Positions 1-6,030 of a stretch of DNA of 22,487 nucleotides are shown in pieces. Each line of letters opens with the position of its first letter. Within the stretch, counting starts at the first letter, position 1. The stretch covers positions 1 to 22,487 of the forward strand of contig NZ_JBKKHQ010000003.1 in assembly GCF_046614695.1 (NCBI RefSeq), read 5' to 3'. Below the pieces are notes generated by a model. It was not told the origin of the DNA. It searched no databases and worked only from the letters and a program-made list of their open reading frames with translations. Both the position numbers and the translations under genes were made by a program. This DNA is from Pokkaliibacter sp046614695 (lineage in GTDB: Bacteria; Pseudomonadota; Gammaproteobacteria; Pseudomonadales; Balneatricaceae).

Positions 1-1541
1 TCCGCAGTCAGCGTACTTGTCTCTTCAGCGATAGCAACAGCTTCAGATGATGTATTCTCTGCAACTTCAGCCACTTCATGATCAGCCTCGTTGGATGAGG
101 AAGCTCTGCGTCCTGAAGCTAATAGTTCCTCTGGTGGATGTTCGCAGGGCAGTTTACGTCCAATAAGTTCTTCCAGAGAATGAAGCAAGAAAGCGTCATC
201 TTCACCAATCAGGCTGATGGAGGTTCCAGTTTTACCTGCACGACCAGTCCGGCCAATGCGATGAACATAATCCTCCAGGTCCTCAGGAAGGTTGAAATTG
301 ATTACATGGCTGACATCATCCACATGAATGCCTCGACCAGCAACATCGGTTGCAACCATGACTTCAATTTCACCTGAACGGAAAGCTTCTAGGGTGCTCA
401 CCCGCTTGCGCTGAGTCACTTCGCCTGACAGCATGGCAACTTTCACACCTTTCTTGCGCAGACCTTCAAACAAACGGCGTGTCTGATCTCGGCGATTGGC
501 AAAAATCATCACACGGGAAAGCTTGCGCTCTTTAATAAGGTTGAAGATAACCCGGAACTTTTCATCTTCGGCCACCATGTAGGCAATCTGCTCTACATTG
601 TCAGTTGTCAGATGTTCAGTTTCGATAGCGACATGGACGGGATTATGAGTCCATTGCTCAGCCAAGGCGAGAATATCCCCGGAGTAGGTCGCACTGAAAA
701 GTAAGGTTTGACGATCGCCTGTACGTGGTGTCTGACGAATGATACGGCGCACATCGGGGATAAAGCCCATGCTCAACATCCGATCAGCTTCGTCAAGCAC
801 AAGAATCTCAACATCACGAAGATTCACGTTTCCACGTCCGATGAAATCGATAAGACGACCCGGCGTTGCTACCAGAATATCAATACGCTCATTAACCAGC
901 TGCTCACGCTGCTTCTCAAAGTCCATGCCTCCCAGAATACTCAACACCTTAAGTGGCGTGTATTTGGTCAAGGCATCGGCATCCTTGGCAATTTGCATTA
1001 CCAACTCACGGGTAGGCGCCAGAATCAGAGCTCGCGGGGTTCCTTTAGGCAATACGACATCCAAAGGATAATCCATCAGATCGGTAATAATACTGACCAG
1101 GAAAGCTGCCGTTTTACCAGTGCCTGTTTGAGCTTTACCGGTAATATCACGGCCAGAGAGACTATGAGGCAGGGTTTTGGACTGAATGGGACTGCAGTAT
1201 TCAAAGCCCAGATCAGCAATTGCATGCAGCACATCGTCCGGAAGGCTCAAGTCATGGAATCGCACCTTACCTTCAGCAGGCATGACATTGAATTCTTCAG
1301 GCTTCCACGAAGTATCTACCGCTTTACCAACACTCACTTCATTAGAATCAGAAGACTCATTCCCCGCCTGTTCCTGTTTCTGGCGTGGCTGATCAGAGCG
1401 GCGAGAGGATGGACGACGACGGTTACCATTGGTGTTACGTCGACGACCATTGCGGCTACGGGAAGAACGGGAATTGTTACCTCCCTCTTCTTGTGAATTT
1501 GAAGCCTGCTTGTTCTGATCCTTCGGTGCTTGTTCTTGCAT
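1..1541 (-). CDS. rhlB: DEAD-box ATP-dependent RNA helicase, RhlB type (3' end beyond window)
   Basis: This is an ATP-dependent RNA helicase. RhlB proteins unwind structured RNA and in E. coli work with RNase E in the degradosome. Translating from the ATG at 1541 gives 513 codons without a stop, so the C-terminus lies outside the window. Visible motifs are the Q motif (GFEYCSPIQ), motif I AQTGTGKT with Lys at about 143, PTRELV, DEAD at about 250-253, SAT, ATDVAGRGIH and HRIGRTGR. The core matches Pseudomonas RhlB best (HDLSLPDDVLHAIADLGF). A low-complexity Arg/Asn/Gln/Ser-rich stretch of roughly 75 residues precedes the core, and an Ala/Glu/Ser/Thr-rich acidic tail follows, so it is longer than E. 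coli RhlB (421 aa). A clear ribosome site (GAGAGGA) precedes the ATG. It starts 28 bases after dinG ends and is probably cotranscribed with it. RhlE-type is the main alternative but fits less well. Confidence 0.82.
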   Translation of the reverse strand, partial: MQEQAPKDQNKQASNSQEEGGNNSRSSRSRNGRRRNTNGNRRRPSSRRSDQPRQKQEQAGNESSDSNEVSVGKAVDTSWKPEEFNVMPAEGKVRFHDLSLPDDVLHAIADLGFEYCSPIQSKTLPHSLSGRDITGKAQTGTGKTAAFLVSIITDLMDYPLDVVLPKGTPRALILAPTRELVMQIAKDADALTKYTPLKVLSILGGMDFEKQREQLVNERIDILVATPGRLIDFIGRGNVNLRDVEILVLDEADRMLSMGFIPDVRRIIRQTPRTGDRQTLLFSATYSGDILALAEQWTHNPVHVAIETEHLTTDNVEQIAYMVAEDEKFRVIFNLIKERKLSRVMIFANRRDQTRRLFEGLRKKGVKVAMLSGEVTQRKRVSTLEAFRSGEIEVMVATDVAGRGIHVDDVSHVINFNLPEDLEDYVHRIGRTGRAGKTGTSISLIGEDDAFLLHSLEELIGRKLPCEHPPEELLASGRRASSSNEADHEVAEVAENTSSEAVAIAEETSTLTA

Positions 1542-1569
1542 CGAGTCCTCTCTGGTGGGTGAGTCACAC

Positions 1570-3690
1570 TTAATCGATTCTGCGTCTAAATGGCGGTAAG
1601 GCATCAAGTAATGTCTTTCCGTAACGTTTAGAGACCACCCTGCGATCAAGCAGTGTGATTCGACCTGTGTCCTGTTCAGTTCTTAATAATCTGCCGGCGG
1701 CTTGTACCAATCGAATGCTTGCATCGGGCATCGAGATTTCCATAAAAGGATTCCCTCCCCGCTTCTCAATCCACTCGGCGAGCCCTGCATCTACAGGGTT
1801 ATCCGGTACAGCGAACGGAATTTTCGCAATGATAACATGAGTTAAGTACTTACCGGGCAAATCTATACCTTCTGCGAAAGATGCCAAACCGAAAAGCACA
1901 CTTCCCTCTCCATCATCAATTCGCTCTTTGTGTATACGCAAAACTTCCTGCTTGCTCATTTCACCCTGTGCCGTGACGCGTTCCTGCCAGCGCGGAATCA
2001 TAGCCTCTTTCACCGCCTCCATTTGGCGACGGGAACTGAAGAGAACCAGAGAGCCTTCATTAGCATCCAGCGTAGACTCAAGCCAGCGTGTGATTTCTGC
2101 AGTGTGAGCATCCGCATTGCCGGGCTCTGCCTGAATTTTGGGCACCCACAACTCAGCAGCGGCGGGATAGTCAAACGGACTTTGAACCCGCTCATAGCAA
2201 CCATCAGAGGGCAGTCCAGCCCGCATCATCAGCCGGTCAAAACGATTAAGCGCCGTGAGTGTCGCGGAGCAAACAACGGCAGCAAAACAACGATTCCAAA
2301 GATTTTGACGCAATCTTTCTGCCGCCAGAATAGGACTGGAGCAAAGATTAGTATCCAGCGTGTCTTGATAATCGAGGCGCTCCGCCCAGCGTGCCAAAGG
2401 TATTGCACCCTCAGGATCGCTGTTAGCATAGGTCCCGCAGAGCGCTCTGGCATCCTGGACGCGGGCCAGCATTTGCCCGACAACCGGAAACCAGGACTCA
2501 GCTTCTTTAGCCGATAAATCAGGGTCATCGCCACCCATCGCTTGCTGCAAACCACGGTTGAGACGATCCAGCAGTGCTGATAAAGCCACAAAACCCTGGC
2601 GCAATTGTTCGGCAATTGTTTGAACTTCCCCTGGCACACGCCCCTCAGCGAATCGATGCACCGGACGCGCATTATCCGCAAAGTCGTCCCAGGTAACCAA
2701 ATTACTGATCAGCTCATTGAGGTACAGCAGGTTTTGCTCAAGAGGACGAATTTCCGAAGGTATTTGCTCGACCGCTCTCACCATCTCCCCGGTAAGTCGT
2801 AACTGAGCCGCCATTGAGGCCATGCTTTTATTCAGCTGTTTAAGCCAGCGGTCGGTACCACGCAAAGTCATAGAAAAGGTGAAGTGGCCTAAAGCTTTAT
2901 CAGGCAAATGATGTCCTTCATCGAAGACATAAATAGCTTTCTCGGGAGCTGGAAGAATAACACCTCCGCCCAACGATAGATCAGCCAGAACCAGATCATG
3001 GTTAGCGACGATACAGTCAGCTTCTTCAACAGACTCGCGCGCTTTATAAAACGGGCACTGGTTATAGAACTGGCAACGGTGTCGGCTACACTGCTGGTGA
3101 TCGGTAGTGACCCGGGACCAAAGATTATCCGGAAGAGGATCAATCAACGCATCTTTATCGCCATCCCAGGCACCGGTAGCCCACTCCTTTAACAAGCTCT
3201 CAAAAACGGCGAGTTGATCTTTATCCTGAAGAGTGTCCTGCTCAAAGAGAGCCATAGTCGGATCATTGGCCTGACCGCTGGTAAGTCGATCAAGCTTTTG
3301 TGGGCACATATAGCGAGCACGCCCTTTAGCCAGAGCATAACTAAAAGTCATGCCCGCAAATTTGACGAGATCAGGAAGATCCTTCTGAACGATTTGCTCT
3401 TGTAACGCAACAGTCGCGGTGGAAACAATGACCTGTTTTTTCCAGGCACGCGCCAGAGGTATTGTCGCAAGCAGATAGGCAATAGTTTTACCTGTGCCAG
3501 TGCCTGCTTCTATTACACAAAGGTGATTTCCTTCCTGCCGTTTACTCTCATTGTCCTGAACAATGCCTCCAAGAGTGCGTGCTATTGAGCCAATCATCTG
3601 GCGCTGCCCCAGACGCGGTTTTAACTCGCGCGCTTTGAGGTAAGTTCGGTAGGCAGTTTGAATTGCCTGCTTTTCGACATCGCCAAGCAT
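1570..3690 (-). CDS. dinG: ATP-dependent DNA helicase DinG (XPD-like, Fe-S)
   Basis: DinG is a superfamily 2, 5'-3' DNA helicase of the XPD type. In E. coli it is SOS-induced and resolves R-loops and replication obstacles. From the ATG at 3690 the protein has 706 residues (E. coli DinG is 716). It shows QRQMI near residue 30, Walker A EAGTGTGKT with Lys about 68, a DEGH box at about 257-260, and four Fe-S cluster cysteines at about 129, 201, 206 and 212, with the same spacing as in E. coli. The C-terminus carries VQAAGRLLRTEQDTGR (motif VI). The frame stays open to a TTG at 3720, but I chose the ATG because it has GGAG about 11 bases upstream and the shorter N-terminus fits the family. It reads into rhlB and is divergent from lexA, which has LexA-box sequences in the shared intergenic region. 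Confidence 0.9.
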   Translation of the reverse strand: MLGDVEKQAIQTAYRTYLKARELKPRLGQRQMIGSIARTLGGIVQDNESKRQEGNHLCVIEAGTGTGKTIAYLLATIPLARAWKKQVIVSTATVALQEQIVQKDLPDLVKFAGMTFSYALAKGRARYMCPQKLDRLTSGQANDPTMALFEQDTLQDKDQLAVFESLLKEWATGAWDGDKDALIDPLPDNLWSRVTTDHQQCSRHRCQFYNQCPFYKARESVEEADCIVANHDLVLADLSLGGGVILPAPEKAIYVFDEGHHLPDKALGHFTFSMTLRGTDRWLKQLNKSMASMAAQLRLTGEMVRAVEQIPSEIRPLEQNLLYLNELISNLVTWDDFADNARPVHRFAEGRVPGEVQTIAEQLRQGFVALSALLDRLNRGLQQAMGGDDPDLSAKEAESWFPVVGQMLARVQDARALCGTYANSDPEGAIPLARWAERLDYQDTLDTNLCSSPILAAERLRQNLWNRCFAAVVCSATLTALNRFDRLMMRAGLPSDGCYERVQSPFDYPAAAELWVPKIQAEPGNADAHTAEITRWLESTLDANEGSLVLFSSRRQMEAVKEAMIPRWQERVTAQGEMSKQEVLRIHKERIDDGEGSVLFGLASFAEGIDLPGKYLTHVIIAKIPFAVPDNPVDAGLAEWIEKRGGNPFMEISMPDASIRLVQAAGRLLRTEQDTGRITLLDRRVVSKRYGKTLLDALPPFRRRID

Positions 3691-3865
3691 GAAAGGTTGT
3701 ACTCCGGATAACTGGATCAAGCGCAGAAAGTGTAACGGTTTTCATCGGGTCACGTCGCCTGCTTTCACAACACTGCCTTATCAGAGCTGACCAGAAAACT
3801 AACTCCAGGGGATGTTTGAGAGGCAGGTAATGCGAGACAACCACTTTCTTTACATCGAGATTTTA

Positions 3866-3881
3866 CTGTATATACTTCCAT
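3866..3881 (+). promoter_or_regulatory. Candidate LexA box 1 (degenerate right half)
   Basis: The sequence CTGTATATACTTCCAT matches the left half of the gammaproteobacterial LexA consensus (CTG-N10-CAG, AT-rich centre) exactly but ends in CAT instead of CAG. It lies 19 bases, start to start, upstream of the better box. Paired operators before lexA are common in this group. I read it as a weaker second operator for LexA autoregulation. Confidence 0.6.
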
Positions 3882-3896
3882 GTACTGTATAAACAA
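3869..3896 (-). promoter_or_regulatory. Possible divergent dinG promoter overlapping the LexA boxes
   Basis: Read on the minus strand, TTGTTT (3896-3891), a 16-base spacer and TATATA (3874-3869) form a plausible sigma70 promoter pointing toward dinG. Both hexamers lie within the two LexA boxes, which would put dinG-rhlB under LexA. The leader would be about 175 bases. The AT-rich boxes make chance matches easy, so this is tentative. Confidence 0.3.
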
Positions 3897-3900
3897 ACAG
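3885..3900 (+). promoter_or_regulatory. LexA box 2
   Basis: CTGTATAAACAAACAG fits CTG-N10-CAG perfectly with an AT-rich core. It ends 11 bases before the lexA start codon, so bound LexA would cover the lexA promoter (a TATAAA sequence lies inside the box at 3888-3893) and repress lexA-sulA until RecA-stimulated self-cleavage. Confidence 0.9.
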
Positions 3901-3911
3901 ATATTAAGACA

Positions 3912-4535
3912 ATGATTAAACTTACTCAGCGCCAGTCAGAAGTTCTTGCCTGTATTCGTCGCTACATTGAGATGACAGGCTTTCCGCCCACTCGCGCAGA
4001 TTTGGCACGTGAGCTGGGTTTCCGTTCTCCAAATGCCGCCGAAGAGCATCTAAAGGCACTGGCCCGTAAAGGGGCCATTGAAATCATACCGGGTGCTTCT
4101 CGTGGCATTCGCCTTCCTGATGAACCTTCATCCAGCAACGACGAAAGCTTTCAGGGCCTGCCTGTGATAGGCCGGGTTGCTGCCGGTAGCCCGGTACTTG
4201 CACAAGAACACATCAGTGAACACTGCCAGGTGTCTCCGGAATTCTTCAATCCGAAAGCAGACTATTTACTTCGGGTACAGGGGATGAGTATGCGTGATGC
4301 GGGCATTCTTGATGGTGATCTCTTGGCCGTTCATCGCACCCAAGATGCTCGCAATGGACAAATCGTCGTAGCAAGACTTGGCGATGACGTCACTGTTAAA
4401 CGTTTTGAGCGCCAGGGCAACAAGGTTCAACTTATTGCAGAAAATCCTGACTTCTCACCTATCGAAGTCGACCTGAAAAATGAAGAACTGATCATCGAAG
4501 GACTTGGTGTCGGAGTGATTCGCAGAGGTAACTGA
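3912..4535 (+). CDS. lexA: LexA repressor, SOS regulator and self-cleaving serine protease
   Basis: LexA represses SOS genes and cleaves itself when stimulated by RecA filaments on single-stranded DNA. The 207-residue protein has the N-terminal winged-helix domain (TQRQSEVLACIRRYIE, then FPPTRADLARELGF and SPNAAEEHLKAL). The C-terminal S24 peptidase domain follows. The scissile Ala91-Gly92 lies in GRVAAGSP, the catalytic Ser126 in GMSMRD and the catalytic Lys163 in VTVKRFE. These equal E. coli A84-G85, S119 and K156 with a constant offset of 7. The ATG at 3912 follows a LexA box by 11 bases, which leaves only a weak ribosome site (TTAAGAC). sulA starts 2 bases after the stop, so the two form an operon. 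All key residues are present. Confidence 0.98.
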   Translation: MIKLTQRQSEVLACIRRYIEMTGFPPTRADLARELGFRSPNAAEEHLKALARKGAIEIIPGASRGIRLPDEPSSSNDESFQGLPVIGRVAAGSPVLAQEHISEHCQVSPEFFNPKADYLLRVQGMSMRDAGILDGDLLAVHRTQDARNGQIVVARLGDDVTVKRFERQGNKVQLIAENPDFSPIEVDLKNEELIIEGLGVGVIRRGN

Positions 4536-4537
4536 TA

Positions 4538-4999
4538 ATGCAGATGCAGCAGGAGTTAATTTTCTCTCAACAGAGCAGCCTTGTAGTTCCACCCATGCAA
4601 TGGAACTCAGAGCTGTCTTTGAAAGAAGCAGACAATGACACGGAGGGAGGAATTACCGAAGTTGTAATCAGCCCAAAACAAGCAGGAAACGTGCAGTGGC
4701 TTTTACCACTTCTGGCCCAGCTTAGTTTCGATAATCGCTGGTTTACGTGGATTTCCGCTCCTGCAAGCATCGACAAGAACAGTCTCTTGAGTACCGGCAT
4801 CGATCCCAACAAATGCCTGCTAATCAAACCCAGCGAACATCTATCAACTTATACCTTGGCCACAAAGGCATTACGGCTTGGTAATTGTCATCTCGCAGTA
4901 TGCTGGCCCACCAAAGAAATTAGTACGCATGAGTATGAAGGGCTTGAGAGAGCAGCAGAAGAAGGTGATAGTCGCTGCATTCTGATTAGAATGCGTTAA
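4538..4999 (+). CDS. sulA: SulA-type SOS cell-division inhibitor
   Basis: SulA-type proteins bind FtsZ and stop septation during the SOS response. This 153-residue protein shows the family pattern: VQWLLPLLAQLS, then RWFTWISAPASIDKNSL, KCLLIKPSEH, and TLATKALRLGNCHLAVCWP. These correspond to the core of Pseudomonas SulA, itself a relative of the RecA fold and of ImuA. The first 40 residues are poorly conserved. It lies 2 bases after lexA, an arrangement known from Pseudomonas, so it shares the LexA-controlled promoter; AGAGGT just before the lexA stop can serve as its ribosome site. A second in-frame ATG two codons on is an equally possible start. The family assignment is firm; function rests on homology and position. 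Confidence 0.85.
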   Translation: MQMQQELIFSQQSSLVVPPMQWNSELSLKEADNDTEGGITEVVISPKQAGNVQWLLPLLAQLSFDNRWFTWISAPASIDKNSLLSTGIDPNKCLLIKPSEHLSTYTLATKALRLGNCHLAVCWPTKEISTHEYEGLERAAEEGDSRCILIRMR

Positions 5000-5103
5000 G
5001 TGGTAGTTTTTAGCGCATTAGCTATCGATTAGCCCTGCCAGCATTCGCTACGCGTGAAATGACGATTTTAACCTGGGCTATTTAACCTTATAGTTTATGG
5101 TCA

Positions 5104-5127
5104 TGCCCAAGATTACGCACTTGGGCA
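5104..5127. terminator. Hairpin between convergent sulA and the topA-operon end
   Basis: TGCCCAAG and CTTGGGCA form a perfect 8-bp stem around an 8-base loop. It sits between the ends of sulA (plus) and the small conserved gene (minus). Neither strand has a clear T run after the stem, so it may be a weak, shared or factor-assisted terminator, or an RNA 3'-end stabiliser. Confidence 0.45.
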
Positions 5128-5142
5128 ACCAGACTTGACATA

Positions 5143-5418
5143 TTAATGAAGAATCTTCGGCCGCTCTTCTTCCCGGGCCTTCTCTTCCTTTTCTGCAAGA
5201 CGCTCAGTAATGGCATGGACGCCTGCTGTCAGCATTTCACGTGCCATTTCAGCGTAATCATCTCCCATGAACTCTTTCATTTCAGAGGTGATATTAAGTC
5301 GTATTAATGGCAAAGCTTCAGACTCTTCCTGAATCTGTAGCAATAACTCGCCACTCTCGAGCTCAACAATTTCAAGCACTCGGGTCTCTTCCAGAATACC
5401 CGCCAGTTTATCCGCCAC
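5143..5418 (-). CDS. Small conserved hypothetical protein (last gene of the topA operon)
   Basis: This is a 91-residue protein of unknown function. It has no membrane segment or signal peptide. The middle is beta-rich (TRVLEIVELESGELLLQI, then LPLIRLNI), followed by a probable helix (MAREMLTAGVHAITERLAEK) and a charged Glu/Lys/Arg-rich tail ending PKILH. I recall a gene of this kind in the same place, between sulA and the DUF6586 gene, in Pseudomonas, which supports it being real. The start is a GTG at 5418 with a strong ribosome site (GAGGAG) upstream. It follows the DUF6586-type gene by 40 bases on the same strand, so it is probably cotranscribed from the topA promoter. I assign no function. 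Confidence 0.75.
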   Translation of the reverse strand: MADKLAGILEETRVLEIVELESGELLLQIQEESEALPLIRLNITSEMKEFMGDDYAEMAREMLTAGVHAITERLAEKEEKAREEERPKILH

Positions 5419-5458
5419 GTCTACTCCTCAAACTCCAGTCAGCAAACACATTAGCTGC

Positions 5459-5983
5459 TTACCACTCCTGAAGTGTTTTTCTACCTTCTTCAATGATATC
5501 GCGAAGATTCTTTAGCCAGCCTTGCAGCTGCTTTTGCACGTCTTCGTCATTTTGATGATCAGAATCCACCTGAACCACCTGAATCTCCGAGGCGCTAGCG
5601 GCAGGAGATGTAAGCCCTGCATCCTCTTTAACCTGCCAACAAGCCTGATACGCCCTTGAGAGCTGGCTTAGCCAAGAACTCTTACTTTCAAGCAAAGCTA
5701 CCAGTGCCACGTACTCAGGCCCTTCGAAACCGCGCTCTTCAAGCAGAGAACCAAGATCAAAGTCTGAGCACAACTGAACCGCCGGAATGCTGTATGCCTC
5801 AGCCAGCTCCACAAGATAGGCACGATAAGCAGCGTACAGGTGAAAAAGTACGGACTCCTGATAGGAATCAATCAAGGCATGACGATGCCAGCTTTGTGCT
5901 GACATCGCTTGGCTCAACGCTTCCAGGTGCAGGCGAGCAAAGTAGAGTTTCTGATTGGTACGGCGAGCGTACAACGATGACAT
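5459..5983 (-). CDS. DUF6586-family protein, function unknown
   Basis: This 174-residue, mostly helical soluble protein begins MSSLYARRTNQKLYFARLHL, the typical opening of the DUF6586 family found next to topA in Pseudomonas and relatives. Residues 1-110 look like a bundle of helices (HLEALSQAMSAQSWHRHALI, SVLFHLYAAYRAYLVELAEA). A variable Ser/Ala/Asp-rich linker follows, then a final helix (LQGWLKNLRDIIEEGRKTLQ). No catalytic motif is visible. AGGAG lies upstream of the ATG. It follows topA by 47 bases and precedes the small conserved gene by 40, suggesting a topA-led operon. Conserved linkage to topA hints at a role in DNA maintenance, but that is inference only. Confidence 0.8.
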   Translation of the reverse strand: MSSLYARRTNQKLYFARLHLEALSQAMSAQSWHRHALIDSYQESVLFHLYAAYRAYLVELAEAYSIPAVQLCSDFDLGSLLEERGFEGPEYVALVALLESKSSWLSQLSRAYQACWQVKEDAGLTSPAASASEIQVVQVDSDHQNDEDVQKQLQGWLKNLRDIIEEGRKTLQEW

Positions 5984-6030
5984 AGCGACTCCTGACTACC
6001 CTGAAAGGCAAAAGGTAGAGTTAAAGGCAC

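Noticed and set aside
708..1496. Plus-strand open frame of 262 codons
   Set aside because: It lies opposite the rhlB coding region, whose helicase motifs are unmistakable; the translated product has no recognisable pattern.
3691..3720. N-terminal extension of DinG from a TTG
   Set aside because: The ATG at 3690 has a ribosome site and gives an N-terminus of family length.
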